A stretch of DNA of 64,000 nucleotides from Phialocephala subalpina (Eukaryota; Ascomycota; Leotiomycetes; Helotiales; Mollisiaceae). Each line of letters opens with the position of its first letter. Positions within the stretch are counted from its first letter, which is position 1. The stretch covers positions 100,232-164,231 of the forward strand of contig FJOG01000067.1 in assembly GCA_900073065.1 (NCBI GenBank). Direction: 5' to 3'. Shown here in pieces: positions 1-11,154 of this stretch. The notes below the pieces were generated by a model, which had not been told where the DNA came from, made no database searches, and was given only the letters and a program-made list of their open reading frames with translations. Made by a program: the position numbers and the translations under genes.

Positions 1-795
1 TAGCTCCTCAATATCCAAGTATCACCACGCACAATTCGCCGAGAACTCCGCCGGGCAGGCTACTGTCAATGTATAGCTTGTCCTAGGCCTTTCATCTCTC
101 GATAGCAAGCTAAGAAACGAGTTGCTTTTGCACTTGAGCATCGTTGGTGGGGGACATTTGATTGGGCAGCTTCTCGGCCAGGGGGAGGGGATTAGAGGAA
201 AGTTATTTGGTTAGATGAATGCATTTTTGAGCTGGGAAAGAGAGGGAGGATTTGGGTAACACGTCGGATTGATAAAAAGAGGTGCCCTGATTGTATCAAG
301 TCAGTGTATTACTCAAGGAGAGTAAGTGTGATGATTTGGGGGGCAATTGGCTGGGATTATAAGTCTCTATTGGTCTTTATGGAGAAGGAGGAAGGGTGCA
401 AAGGCGTGAACTCTCGAGTCTATCGAGATTAAGTACTCGAACCGATCGTTTTCCTACTCTTTGATCAACTAGGTACCGAGTATATTTTCATGGAAGATAG
501 TGCAAAAGTTCACAAGGGGGCTGCTAGACTAGCCAAGCTCCAGCACAACATTCGAGGGTTCAATTGGCCGCTTTCTTCACTTGATTTGAATGTCATTGAG
601 AAAGTTTGGAGGTGGATGAAGGAAGAATTGAAGAAACTGCCATTTGTGCCGACTTCTAAGGAAGAATTGTGTAGGGAGATTTAGAGGCTTTAGGACCAAG
701 TAGACCCACGTGACTTTCGTCACTATACTGAGAGATTGACTTGCAAACTTGAAGATATAATTGAAGTAAAAGGATTAGCTACTATTTATTAATGT
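1..795 (+). pseudogene. Tc1/mariner transposase relic, RIP-damaged, 5' end outside window
   Basis: One reading frame runs from base 1 to about 795 and resembles the DDE catalytic domain of Tc1/mariner transposases, which cut and paste DNA at TA sites. Visible landmarks are the first acidic block WLDECIFELG (about 205-235), the second block MEDSAKVHKG (from 490) and the third block WPLSSLDLNVIEKVW (from about 565), matching the family pattern D...D-N...SPDLNPIENVW. The frame is broken by TAG at 103 and 193, TAA at 430 and TAG at 682. Each can come from CAG or CAA by a single C-to-T change, which is the RIP signature. No start codon or left inverted repeat lies in the window. The element is certainly inactive. 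Confidence 0.85.
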
Positions 796-852
796 ATAGT
801 CCAAATTTCAAAGGAAATTATTAATAATTGAATAAATAATGATTTTTGGAAA

Positions 853-1495
853 ATGAGGGGTAATTTGATGTTCTCGCTTAAGGGGGCCCACGAGCTGTGG
901 CCAGAACTCTTACCTATAACCGACGCGGAATGGGCAGCCTTGGATGCAAACGGTCTCAGTCAACGTGATGTCGGCATTCAAGCTCGCGACAAGGTGTTGA
1001 ACTGTGGGAAGAACATTCTGGGAACGACTACTATCGGTGGCAATCACGTTGGGTGGGTTCCTTGGACCCAGTTCAACATTTCCGCTCAGCAATTCTGCAA
1101 GTGTTTATTTTTTCTGCTTTTTGTATCTTGCTCAAGGAAGCTATGCCAACCATGAGAAAATAGGTAGCGCGTATGCCGGATCAGACATCTCCATGGGTCA
1201 TGAATCCTCGGACACCTATCCAATCTTCTTGACGAATCAAGGAAATCCGAACATTACTGGTTCACCGGGAAACATTGCATTTGCTATCTATAACACGTTG
1301 CGGAGCCCCACCTATCACGTCGATGCTGTTACATGTTATGCGGCTATGCAAGCCCCAATCCTTGCATATCTTAGCAAAACTCACTCGGGTGGAGGGGGTG
1401 ACATATGCTACGGTGGACTTCACAATGATTACGAAGGCGGGTATTATCTGGTTAACGGAATTGGTGCTTTTGGTAGCGAGGTTCGAAAGGCTTGA
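853..1495 (+). CDS. Unrecognised small protein, two-exon model
   Basis: I do not recognise this protein. Two overlapping open frames can be joined by a 40-nt intron (GT at 1101, AG at 1139-1140) into exons 853-1100 and 1141-1495, giving 200 residues. The join keeps frame, but the intron is very short and has no clear branch site. The product is rich in Gly, Ser and Asn, has a Cys-poor N-terminal half with GTTTIGGNHVGWVPW, and a Gly-rich SGGGGDICYGG near the C-terminus. No signal peptide or transmembrane segment is evident. It lies directly downstream of the transposase relic and could itself be a fragment of a larger gene. The start codon is arbitrary. Confidence 0.3.
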
Positions 1496-2154
1496 AGTGG
1501 ATTGCTTGCTGCCTTCTGATTAGGAAGCAGTATAAGAGGGGAACTAGAAACAGTTGCTCGAGTATTTGTTTTGGTACCGTAGTACAGGAAGGGTTCTAGA
1601 ACTGTTATTTCCTTTTTCATATTTGAATAGGAGTCTTGTTTTGGTTAACGTAAACGAATCTTCGCTCTATCCATTTACTTGAATCCATTGGAACACATTT
1701 ATAAATGGAGGGCTGTGAGGTCAAAACACACAGCTTTCTCCGAGTGCACGTAGTGTATTCCTTAGCACCTCTTCCTCGAAAAGAAACAGTGTTGTCTTGC
1801 GGAAATCAAACTATATTTGAGCAACCACAAATTTGAAACAATGATTAAGATCTTAAATGGCCTGAGTCATCCACACCGTCCGCCCCATTATGCACGACCG
1901 ATGATTTGACGCCGCAGAAACCAACAGCTGCGCCCCATTTGGCTGCCCATTTGGCTGCCCGGCGACCAGCGGCTAATGAGAAAATCGCTGCTGCTGATAC
2001 GCTGATTAACGTTAGGCATGCATATTGTGACACATCCCTGTGTAGCGCGGCTGCCTGAACAACATAACTTCTTTTAAGAAAACCACCTTCCCACAGCTCT
2101 TACTCGAAACCAAAATATTTCCCAGAGTACTACTCAATTCCGGAATTTATCCAT
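1496..2154. other. Intergenic region
   Basis: No convincing coding potential. The stretch 1670-2150 is presumably the upstream region of the F-box-like gene. I see no tRNA, repeat or transposon end here. Confidence 0.5.
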
Positions 2155-3033
2155 ATGCAAATCAACAAACCAATAATGGCTTCTCTACCACAAATGCAAG
2201 CCTCGACTCTCGATCAACTATCAGACAACATCCTGCAACGCATACTCGACCTCGTCATGGCACGCGACTCTCCATTTTATATAGACGATCCCCGTCCAGG
2301 CCTAGATCGTAGCAAATCCATAAAATGGAGTGACCATCATCCTGCCCTAGAGTCCTCTACCGGCGCGAAAGATCCAAATTTCACTGGTTATAAGGGAGGC
2401 TCTCCCCTGCATCATCGGACACTTCAGCCCGTTCACAGGATGGACTGGATTGTCATCAACAGCACGAGCCGCAGAATTCGCGCCCTTGGAAAGGTATCGT
2501 TCTTCAGGGTTAAGACATTCGCAATGCACGAAGAGCTACCCGCACGCCTCCAGCGCAACGACCCCAATGGTATCAAAGGCATGATGCCAGATGACCAGGC
2601 TCTGGCACTTTCTTATATCCGCGACATTGTTATCGTCAACCCCAAACAGTCTACCCCAACAAGTTTCCTTGCCTTGCCCCGAACATTGGCCGCCTTTCCG
2701 TTCTTGCATCGCTGCACACTGCTCTTCGGATTCACTATTCATACCGGGTATAAATATGATGGGGATTACAAAGGTACAGCGGATGACGTGGAGTGGATTA
2801 CCGCGGCGTTCGCATTGGGCGGTCCTGTTCCCCTTAAAATGCAAGAACACATGGCTTGCGTCGGGATGCCGAAAGATTTTAGGTTGGAGGAGGCAATGGG
2901 ACCCGGGTCCAATTGGCAGGAACACCGGAATTTGATGGAGGCGAACATTTATCCGACCTTACGAGTCAAGTCTGAGTTGCTACGGGCCAAGGAGGAGAAG
3001 GAAAGGTCGGCCGCATCTCAGGTTGTGTCCTAA
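2155..3033 (+). CDS. F-box-like fungal protein of unknown target
   Basis: A 292-residue open frame without an obvious intron. Residues about 15-35 (STLDQLSDNILQRILDLV) have the Leu-Pro-less F-box-like signature common in plant-associated ascomycetes, where such proteins are thought to act as substrate receptors of SCF ubiquitin ligases. Next comes a W-x-V-I-N-x-T-S-R-R-I-R block and a Phe/Leu-rich middle (residues about 165-190) that usually follows the F-box in this group. The second Met at 2176 (AATAATGGCT) has better start context than 2155. The C-terminus is Lys/Glu-rich. The frame stops at 3033, but a coding-like repeat in the +1 frame follows directly. A 34-nt intron (GT at 2005+1 kb region, AG just before 3040) could join the two, though that is shorter than usual. 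Confidence 0.65.
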   Translation: MQINKPIMASLPQMQASTLDQLSDNILQRILDLVMARDSPFYIDDPRPGLDRSKSIKWSDHHPALESSTGAKDPNFTGYKGGSPLHHRTLQPVHRMDWIVINSTSRRIRALGKVSFFRVKTFAMHEELPARLQRNDPNGIKGMMPDDQALALSYIRDIVIVNPKQSTPTSFLALPRTLAAFPFLHRCTLLFGFTIHTGYKYDGDYKGTADDVEWITAAFALGGPVPLKMQEHMACVGMPKDFRLEEAMGPGSNWQEHRNLMEANIYPTLRVKSELLRAKEEKERSAASQVVS

Positions 3034-3040
3034 ATTTAGT

Positions 3041-3181
3041 CTCAAGGCAACCTCGCTTCCCGTCCACCGCCAAGGAGACATCAATTTTTTTGAAGCTGAC
3101 GAACCTGGTGTGGTCTCTTCCAAGGTAACTTCGCTTCCCACCCAATATCAGCAAGGTGATATCAACTTCTTTGAAAGCTCA
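3041..3181 (+). repeat. Twofold coding-like repeat downstream of the F-box-like gene
   Basis: Two imperfect direct repeats, about 3041-3100 and 3118-3181, each encode K-x-T-S-L-P-x4/5-Q-G-D-I-N-F-F-E in the frame that ends at 3238. Most differences between the copies are third-base changes (GGA/GGT, GAC/GAT, AAT/AAC, TTT/TTC, ACC/ACT), so the peptide is better conserved than the DNA. That favours a translated origin. The frame differs from that of the preceding F-box-like ORF. It could be a spliced C-terminal extension of that gene or the remnant of its original 3' end. Confidence 0.5.
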
Positions 3182-3238
3182 AGGTCCTCAATCTACCAGG
3201 ACAGCCAGCAAGGCAGAACATTCAAGTACTCGCATTGA

Positions 3239-3829
3239 TATCTCAGATAATCAGGGCCAATGAGAAACGTCAGATTCTCCCAAACCGGCAGAGACACCGT
3301 AAATTTGTCTCGTCTAAGTGCTTGACTGTTCAAGTGAGGGGATAGTATTTCCCACCAAGTCTTCCCACCAGATCACACCCGACACATCCCCACCAAGAGT
3401 ATCACCACCAACAGACTCCCACCAACCACAGTCCCTACAGTTCCGCCCGTACCCAAACCTCTAATGTCGAATTGAGACAGGCGTGGGCTTGATTCATGGA
3501 GAAGGGGATGGGCTGTATGAGGTTGAAGAGGAGGAAAATAGCGAGGAGACACGCGACGTGGTTTTCCTTCATAGCGTTGGAACAATGTCGGTTTATTTCT
3601 TGGTGTTGAAAATGGAGTTGGCGGAAAGAGTGAAGCTGGTTGGAGGGAAGTGTAGGCAGGATCACTGGATCAGGAGCTTTATACATTCGTGCTTTGTGAG
3701 GAACCTGGGGGGAATCATTGTCTCGTACTATAAAAAAGGATTCAATTTGATTCGTGAATTATCACTGCTTATATTCCAGTGTAATTTCATCTCAAGTTAC
3801 TGGAGAAAAGAGATATAATAAGAAGAAAC
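3239..3829. other. Intergenic region, no supported gene
   Basis: Overlapping short open frames occur on both strands between 3373 and 3818, but none resembles a known protein and none shows splice-consistent extension. The sequence grades into the AT-rich block after about 3830. Confidence 0.45.
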
Positions 3830-4360
3830 ATCATAAAATAATCCTAAGGATCAATTTAATCTTTTATTCTAACCTCGAATTTTGAACTTATTTATTTTAT
3901 AACTTTAATAATATTAAATTTTAATTAAAATCTTATAAAGCGAAACCGAAATTTTATATTCGAATAATTCTTCGAATTATAATACAAAGATTATAATATT
4001 TTCATTATATTATATTTCGTTTAATTTAATATAATATATTATATATAAATTTATTTATATTTATTAAAATCCAATATAATTAAAATATAAAAAAATTAAA
4101 AGCGAATTTAATAAATATTATTTAATTATTTTTATTATTTCAAAAAGATTTAAAGATTTTTTGAAAAGATTGATTATTATTAAATATTATTCTCGGTTTT
4201 ATAAATTATAATTTTAAATATAATTTATATTTTCTTATTTATAATTAAATTTATATAATTTCTAATATTTGAAATTTTAATTTATAATTATAATTAATCG
4301 AAAAAAAAAAATTTTATATTTAAAAAAAACTATAAATAATATTCCTAGATATAAAATAAA

Positions 4361-4487
4361 AAAATGCCATCGCTTCGTTCCTCGTTCAAGTGGGGCCTAG
4401 CGCGCTCGTACCTCGCAAACGCGCCCCACTTTTCCTCGTCTCTACACTTTGGCATTTTGCTCCGCAGGCCTCGCAGGGGCGCCCCTG
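4361..4487. repeat. Nested GC-rich hairpins within the AT-rich block
   Basis: AAAATGCCA at 4361-4369 pairs with TGGCATTTT at 4450-4458, and inside it AAGTGGGGC at 4388-4396 pairs with GCCCCACTT at 4423-4431. A further perfect 14-bp palindrome, CAGGGGCGCCCCTG, follows at 4474-4487. Together they form a roughly 100-bp structure that keeps high GC within very AT-rich DNA. It may be the end of a degraded element or a small structured repeat. No function is assigned. Confidence 0.5.
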
Positions 4488-4685
4488 TGGGGGGTTACCT
4501 TTTCTCTATTTAATAATATACTTTTAAGTTATAAGCTCTTAAATTGCGTTTTTTATAAGGGTTTAAAGTTATAAGTAAATTGGTTAATACTTACATTTAA
4601 CGAGATAACTCGCTTGGAGAAACGTTTTCCCGCTCCGATAAGCCTCACTAAAATATCGATCGCATTGAGCTTTTGACTTTAAAAA

Positions 4686-5027
4686 GCCGCATTAACTCTA
4701 TTCTCTAATAGAATTTTATAAAAAGTTTATATATGAAAAGCTTTTTATTAAAAGAATATTTGCGTAATTAAACTCAAATTAATACGTCTTTTAGTTTCTT
4801 AGATATTTGTAATTAAAGTTAGAGTCGATATGATTAATCAATTTTTTGCGAGGCAAATTCTGCCGGGCGGTAAAAGCCTTGCATTTCGATCACAGCTTCT
4901 AATATGAATATCAAAGAAACTAAAAGACGGATTGATTCGAGCTTGGTTGCGCAAATATTCTTTTAATTGAGAACTTTTCATATATAAACTTATCGTAGAA
5001 TTTCATAAGAGAATGAATACGATGCGG
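4686..5027. repeat. Long imperfect inverted repeat (foldback) in the AT-rich block
   Basis: A left arm at about 4686-4816 and a right arm at about 4900-5027 are reverse complements over roughly 120-130 bp, separated by about 85 bp. Conserved stretches include AAAAGAATATTTGCG and CGTCTTTTAGTTTCTT on the left and their complements on the right. Many mismatches are T or A in the left arm where the right arm, reverse-complemented, has C or G, for example ACTCAAATTAATACG against GCTCGAATCAATCCG. That is consistent with RIP acting after the duplication. It looks like a foldback/MITE relic. Confidence 0.6.
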
Positions 5028-6338
5028 GCTCATAAAGTAAAGATCGAAATGTTATAATTTTGGTGTTCTTTTGACGGCCTAAAGCTGCCTGAGGCATTTA
5101 AGTTTTTATTTTGACCCCGTTTAGGCCAATTATTTCGACAAGGATCAAATATCGAGTTATTTACTTCTATATTTTGCAGACTATAAATGAAGCTAGCTAT
5201 AAAGAATTAATTTAATGCATATAATATAAAACTTACTTTTAAAATAAATAAATTAAAAGAATTATTTTTAAAAATTTTAAATCTTAATTTTTAATTTTTA
5301 AACTCGAAGTTTAATCGAGATCCTATTTCTAGACCTGCCCGAACCCCCACACTCTAACCACGTGATTTTCAGCGGGTGGGGGTCTAAAGCCCCCTCCACC
5401 CTGCGCTATGCTAGGCAATTAATTTAAAGAATATAATAATATTATAATTTCGATAAATAAAATATAATTCGTAATAATAAAAAATTAATTATTAAAACAA
5501 ATTTCGAAATATAAAATATTAAATTTATTGAAAAAAATATTATTAAATAAAATAAAAAATTAAATTAAATTTATTAAAATAGAATTTAAAATATTAATAA
5601 TTATAAAATAAAAAGTATTTAAAAAGGGGTTTTTAAGATATAATTAATATATATTATTAATATTATTAGAATATTATATTTATTAATATTTCGATTAAAA
5701 GAATTAAATCGAAATATTAATATAAATATTTTTTATTTTCGTTTTTAGATTTAAATAATTATTATTCTAATTTAAATTAAACCTTAAGTTTTAAATATAC
5801 TAATAAATTATAATTGAATTAATTTCTTCCTAGTAAATATAAAAGTATTTTACGAGAGTAATAATTACAAAATATAAATCGAATGAAATATTAATATTAT
5901 TTCATTTTAATAAGATAAAAGAATTACTATTGAAAGTTTTTAGAATAATAATATACCTTGAAACCTTTCTTGGGCCTATTACCATTTTTTATAGGATTAA
6001 TTGGGGCCATAATCATAGAATTAAATTCAGTAACTTGATAAGAGAGGAATATTTTATAAATACCAAATTTCAAATTTGTTCTTCTATTGCTTTAACTGCA
6101 TAGACTTCTGCGTATTAAATAACACTATATACTTAAGGTTTTAGGTACTAACTGAAATGCGAAAGAAACTTAGAAAAAATGCTATCTAGGTTAAATGAGT
6201 GCGACGCGGGCCGCTGTCCCGAGGCAAAAAACGATGGAATTCGCCCATCTTCACGCGGGTGAGAATGTCTCGAATCCACAGTTGGACAACTGTGCATAGA
6301 TTCCATCCTTAGGCCGAGGGGGCTGCCCACCATTGTCC

Positions 6339-7233
6339 CTACTTGAGATTCACGATCTCGCCCTGCATCTCGACAACGGTGCGACCCAGCTTGAACCCTA
6401 GCGCCAGCGTGATGATGGCGACGAAGAACTCCTCCACAATGGCCATTAGCACGTTTGCCGTGATGCTGCCGTCGAATAGCGAGAACGTGCTGTCGTGCAC
6501 GAATATGCAGAGCGTCGAGTACAGGAGGCGGATGGCGATCGCTACCAAGGCAATGGGGATGTAGACTCTGAGAGGCCGCTCCGGACCAGGCACAGCTGAG
6601 CCATGAGGAAGCGACACAACGAATATGATGGTTATGACTATAAAGACGATAATGTTGAGGACGATGCCAACTTTGGAGACGGTAGGAGGTATGAAAGTAC
6701 CATCCGCAGCCTGTGATTTGGGGCTGGTAACGCCAAGGATGCCGAGGATTAGGCTTATGCCGATGACCAGCTGCATAATGCGAAAGACTTTAGAGTTGAT
6801 TTTTGGATCCTTCATCGAGGCGTTGATCCAATCGACACTGATGTCATGTCTAATCAGTAAAAGATTCAAAGATACGAGTTTGATTCGCGGCATTGCCACC
6901 TGGTTCAATGTAGTTGAACTTGTGTGGCACAAGAGTGTCAAAACGTTATACTTACAGTCTGGATAATACTCCCAAAACAGCCAGTAAAAGTGGTGCAATT
7001 CCGACCGAGTCAAGAATAAGCGTCGCCTTGATCAGCCCCTCGGTTGGGTTGTCGTACGTCAGCAGCTGGCATATCGCTCCAGCAATACGAATAACAGAAA
7101 GAATCAGGATGAAGATCCAGCCCGAAGTCCGTTTGAACCCGTGGCGAAGGCAGACTACAAAGCCGAGAATCAAGCATGGGATGAAGACGATAAGCTCCAC
7201 GATAGAAACGTAGCCGTGTTTGTCGAGGTGCAT
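6339..7233 (-). CDS. Seven-helix integral membrane protein, DUF7702-like
   Basis: Two exons, 7233-6956 and 6849-6339, joined across a 106-nt intron (GTAAGT donor, ATTAG acceptor) give 262 residues. The N-terminus GYVSIVELIVFIP, followed by CLRHGFKRTSGWIF and a string of hydrophobic segments, matches the DUF7702 group of fungal membrane proteins as I know it. The later segments SKVGIVLNIIVFIVITIIFVV and IPIALVAIAIRLLYSTLCIF, and the C-terminal FFVAIITLALGFKLG, bring the total to about seven helices. The function of this family is unknown; a receptor-like role is sometimes suggested but not shown here. The start at 7233 precedes the conserved N-terminal helix. The frame runs unbroken to the TAA at 6339. 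Confidence 0.8.
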
Positions 7234-8273
7234 GATGGAGAATAACTGTTGCGTAGGCGAAAATTGAACAGAAAGAAATAGTCTTGCAGCGGATTGGAAT
7301 GAGTCCTGCCTTGTAGCTGAAGCAGATAAGTATGAAGAGCGCGAGGCACGACCTGGTGGCTGCTTCTTCTCTAATATATAGAAATGTCGGGAAGCATGGC
7401 TCCATCCGCCATCGCTGTAGCCAGGGCCTTTTTTAGAACGAGATGAAAGAACGCCAAAAGTTGGAGACGCTAGTCATCCTATAGAATGCTACCTCAATAC
7501 CCATTCAGCTCACAGCTGAGACAACGGTGAAGTACGACCTGCCTTATCGTCGTCTAGGGGCTCCCGTCGCCGCAGCCACGGCGTCTTCAAAATCATCCTC
7601 GGCATGCCCTTTTCCTCTCTGATTGGTGGCGAAGCCACCTCGTTCGATGATTCTTTTCGTGTTCCGATGCGCAGCATGTATTGCGTCTGGAGCAACGTGA
7701 GTGATGATCCAACAAAGTTGAGTTGGGGATGCAGAAAACGAGCTGGAGGTTCAGCCGCGGGGCCAAGCCCGCTTTCCTAATTTGGGGGACATGTCGACGC
7801 TAAAAGTGCGGGGGTGCGGAGCCGAGCGACATTCTCCACTCTGTAGTTGTAGTACACCTACCCCTACAATGCTACGGTAGGCCCAGAGTCGGTCAGCAGC
7901 TGAAAATACGACATAGACGACGAGGACAAGGACAGCTCTCCTACTTGAGGAATCTCAGCTCTGAGCGCCAAATACACGATAAGATATCAAAAGAACCCCA
8001 TAATCCTTTGATCCTTCAGCTAAGACCTATTCGGCTGCTATTAATATTGTTGACCCCTGGCTCAGAAAATCATATATGTGCTGGAGCATGCACGAGAGCC
8101 CACTCCTCTTTCGGTCCTTGTTTCGTTCCTAGCTAGTGACAGACTGACAATCCTCACAATCCATCACTTTTCCCACAACCCGTGAGCTTGCTCAATTTCA
8201 TAATCACGACTCCCAACCAGATCTCGGACCGGGTGTCGATCACCCACGCCTCACGTCCTCGCCGTTATTCATC
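7234..8273. other. Divergent intergenic region
   Basis: About 1 kb separates the divergently transcribed DUF7702-like gene and the Zn2Cys6 regulator. Only short, unsupported open frames occur. It probably holds both promoters. No clear repeat or RNA gene seen. Confidence 0.5.
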
Positions 8274-9840
8274 ATGCCGTTCCACGGTCGCCCGTCGGAC
8301 GCTTGTGGACCCTGCCGGAAGGGAAGATTGAGAGTAAGTTCCACCAAAGCCTTTCTTTTTACTTTTCTTCCTAAGAAGCACTCTCTTAACACCTTATGCA
8401 CTGCAGTGTGATCGCATCCGGCCATCTTGCACCCAATGCATCCGCAAATCCATCATTTGTTTCGGTTACAGGAACGTTTCCCTGCTCCTCTTTAAAGATG
8501 AGTCGGATTCAACAGCTCGGAAAGTCCAGTGGGAAAAGAACGCGGAGCTCTATCCTCCAACCCTTCCGAGGCAAAGGCATGAGCATGAACCGCTCGCTGT
8601 CACAGACTTTAACACTGATATCATGCCCTCGCCGTCATGTTCTCTCACGACTTCCCATGACGAACTAGCGGTCGGTTATTTCATGTTATCTTACGTCCCA
8701 GCTTCCCCCTTCTATTACCTTCCTGAGATATACAGCGCCACAGCGTTAACCGCGCAAGGTGCTGTATCCTCAATCGTCCTAGCTGCCTCATTTGCAAGCC
8801 TCTCGCTCCATGTCGGCAGCGGTCAACTCATGAATAATGCCCGAATGCACTACTCGAAAGCCCTTACCCAAACAAACGTAGCCCTTGCTTCGCCAAATAC
8901 AGCCATGCTTGATAGCAGCCTTATTTCTGTCCTCATGCTAGGTTTTTACGAGGCCATTGCGTTCTCTAGCCATCGATCGCCCACAAGCTGGATGGCTCAT
9001 ACACTCGGAGCCGTTCAACTCATCCGACTGCGAGGCACGAAGCAACTGAAGACGGATCTAGGCATACGGCTTTTTTTGCAGACATGCAACAATATCCGCA
9101 GTAGCTGTATCCAACGGGAAGTCCCCATACCGGACGAGTTCCTGCAGCTATATGAGCAAGCCAAGCCCTTTCTCGATCCCAGCATTCCTAACGTGCGGGT
9201 TGGCCCTTTGCTCGACAAGATCGCCAGCTTGAGAGCGCGGTTACGGAAAGATCTCCCGGCGCAGAGAATATCCGAAGTTATCCATGAGGCACTGTTGCTG
9301 GATGAAGAGACACGGACACTGATGGATATGCTACCGGACAGCTGGCGCTACCATTTCAGGCCGCTGCATATGACTCCACGATGGGCGTATCAAGGCCTTG
9401 CCCACCAATATCCCGAGCACCGCGTGGCCCGGCACTGGAACATGCTCCGACTCACACGGTTATTCCTGAACGAGGTAGTCTGGCATATTACGACGTTTAT
9501 TGCTAGTGCCAAGGGGCAGGCCAGTCCTGAGATATCCCGACACTGCAAGGATCTCGACACTGGAGCTCTTCAAGCCACAGCTGAGGCCAACCGCACGCAG
9601 ATCATTACCGACATACTCGCGAGTGTACCGCACTTCCTTGATGAGAACGGCTCGGCCTTTATCCCAGCCGCACGCTTTCTGATCTGGCCGCTGACCATCG
9701 TGGCGGAGAGGCCGACGACGCCGGAGCCGGCACGACGGTATGCTATCTGGTGTATGTATGAGATAGCGAGGCAAGCGAGGGTCCCGCAGGCGTTGCAAGC
9801 TGCAGAAGCAGTTGAGTCTGGGTCCCCTACTGATTGGTAG
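8274..9840 (+). CDS. Zn2Cys6 binuclear-cluster transcription factor
   Basis: Exons 8274-8333 and 8407-9840, joined across a 73-nt intron (GTAAGT donor, CTTAAC branch, CTGCAG acceptor), encode 497 residues. The splice falls inside the zinc cluster and restores the pattern C-x2-C-x6-C-x6-C-x2-C-x6-C (DACGPCRKGRLR then CDRIRPSCTQCIRKSIIC), which binds two zinc ions and CGG-type DNA half sites. The rest is an alpha-helical fungal-specific region: AVSSIVLAASFASLSLHVG, SLISVLMLGFYEAI and SWMAHTLGAVQLIRLRG resemble the middle homology domain of this family. No coiled coil is obvious after the cluster. The regulated genes are unknown, and the neighbours give no pathway clue. The phase-0 junction and intact cysteines make the model firm. 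Confidence 0.88.
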
Positions 9841-10716
9841 GTAACTAGTTTCCTCTGCTTCATGGGTACTTTTTCTCGGGCTGGCTATTTTAAAATCCAC
9901 TTGACCAGGATCTACGTTCTAACCATATTCTAGGATGCATTTATTTCAACTTGGCTAAAATATTATTTGTATCTCTTGCAACTATGGGGGAATGGACAAC
10001 CGTGAGTCGGTGTGACAGACGGAAATAGTTCGTGAATCTGAAGAATGATATTTCGAAGCTCAGCCACAGTATCAAAACTATGAAGCGCGCTCAAAAGGTA
10101 TTTCGTTTGAAAGAAGGCCTTTAAGCAGCTAGAAAAGTGCGAGGGACAGACTGCTTCCGCTCAAATTTTAAGAATATCCGGGCTCTAATCATTCAATATA
10201 TACCGGCTTTGACTTCCATGCCATTGAGATGGAGGCACTGCATTAGGGGTGACCAATGGATGACAGTGATGCCAGCAAAAGGCCCTAGAGACCATTGTGA
10301 TCCAAGCATCAATTGCCAATCCAACAGGGCATCCAGCATATCCTGTAATGTCGAAAGACTGACAGAATGGAAAGCCAAGCCCAAACTGTTCTTGTTCTCT
10401 TCTAGCAGCATGAACAGCGAGCTGACGGAGACTTCTTCAATTCCGTTTTCATTGCCGGACGCTTCAGTAATTGGAAATAATCGGCCGTTAGGGTTCTATG
10501 CAGCGGCTGCGCCTCAAGCCTCCACAACAACCAGCCAGCACCCTCAGTTCGCCCTTCATTTATGTCAAATCTACTCCAAAAATCCCTCCTGCGAAGCTCA
10601 TACCGATTCTTCAGATATTTTTTTAATATCGCACAACCCTGATGCCTAAGTTTCGATTAATATCAGTGTTATAAGACCTGCCATGTGACAAACTATCCCA
10701 CAGCCTCGTCGGCGCC
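9841..10716. other. Intergenic region
   Basis: A 170-codon open frame on the + strand (10137-10649) has no recognisable domain and an unremarkable composition. I treat it as chance. Nothing else supported. Confidence 0.4.
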
Positions 10717-11154
10717 ATGGTCGGAAGCAGCACGATTTCCTGGACGAAAAGTCTGGGGAGAAACCAAACCCAGTGGCCAAATGCAGAAGCCTGGAATGGT
10801 ACGTTTTATCGCAAAATGGGCCGAGATTCTTCGTGTTGGGCCGCTATTGGAGCAGCTCGAGAGACTTTTCTTCGAATCGCAAAGGAAGTCAAAATCTACC
10901 TCGAAAAATACAGCGATCCAGTTCCCCAACAGGTAAAGTGGACGATGTATGATAGGCCGAACGAGGGAGACTGCCGAACGAGGGTGGTGGTTTTTCGTGC
11001 GTTGCTTGAGGGCCACCAACTTGTCTGCCGGCTCGGGGAACTGACCTACAAGTCCGGAGCGGAGGCTCAGATCTGGACTGGTTGGTACAAGGGAATTGAT
11101 GAATGTGTTCGTAGCACAACTTTAAAACTCAAATGTAGCTATAGATACGGATGA
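10717..11154 (+). CDS. Possible gene fragment of unknown function
   Basis: A 145-codon open frame. Its middle, YLEKYSDPVPQQVKWTMY followed by RTRVVVFRALLEGHQLV, loosely resembles a conserved block of uncharacterised fungal proteins in which a Pro-Val-Pro segment precedes a W-x-x-Y stretch and a hydrophobic beta strand. I cannot name the family with confidence. The open frame may be an exon of a larger, partly lost gene, since the start has no supporting context and no C-terminal domain follows. The 560 bp between this frame and the HET gene contain nothing recognisable. Confidence 0.3.
   Translation: MVGSSTISWTKSLGRNQTQWPNAEAWNGTFYRKMGRDSSCWAAIGAARETFLRIAKEVKIYLEKYSDPVPQQVKWTMYDRPNEGDCRTRVVVFRALLEGHQLVCRLGELTYKSGAEAQIWTGWYKGIDECVRSTTLKLKCSYRYG

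Larger units (their letters stand above)
3830..6130. repeat. AT-rich, RIP-like block with GC-rich islands
   Basis: About 2.3 kb is dominated by TTA/TAA/ATT runs, with no open frame of useful length on either strand. Small islands of normal composition remain at about 4365-4500, 4600-5160 and 5325-5420. This pattern is typical of ancient repeats saturated with C-to-T changes in ascomycete genomes. No transposase or reverse transcriptase motif can be read any more, so the original element is unidentified. The block contains two structured features listed separately. Confidence 0.75.

Noticed and set aside
10137..10649. 170-codon open frame on the + strand
   Set aside because: No domain, no codon or composition signal and no splice extension; judged to be chance.
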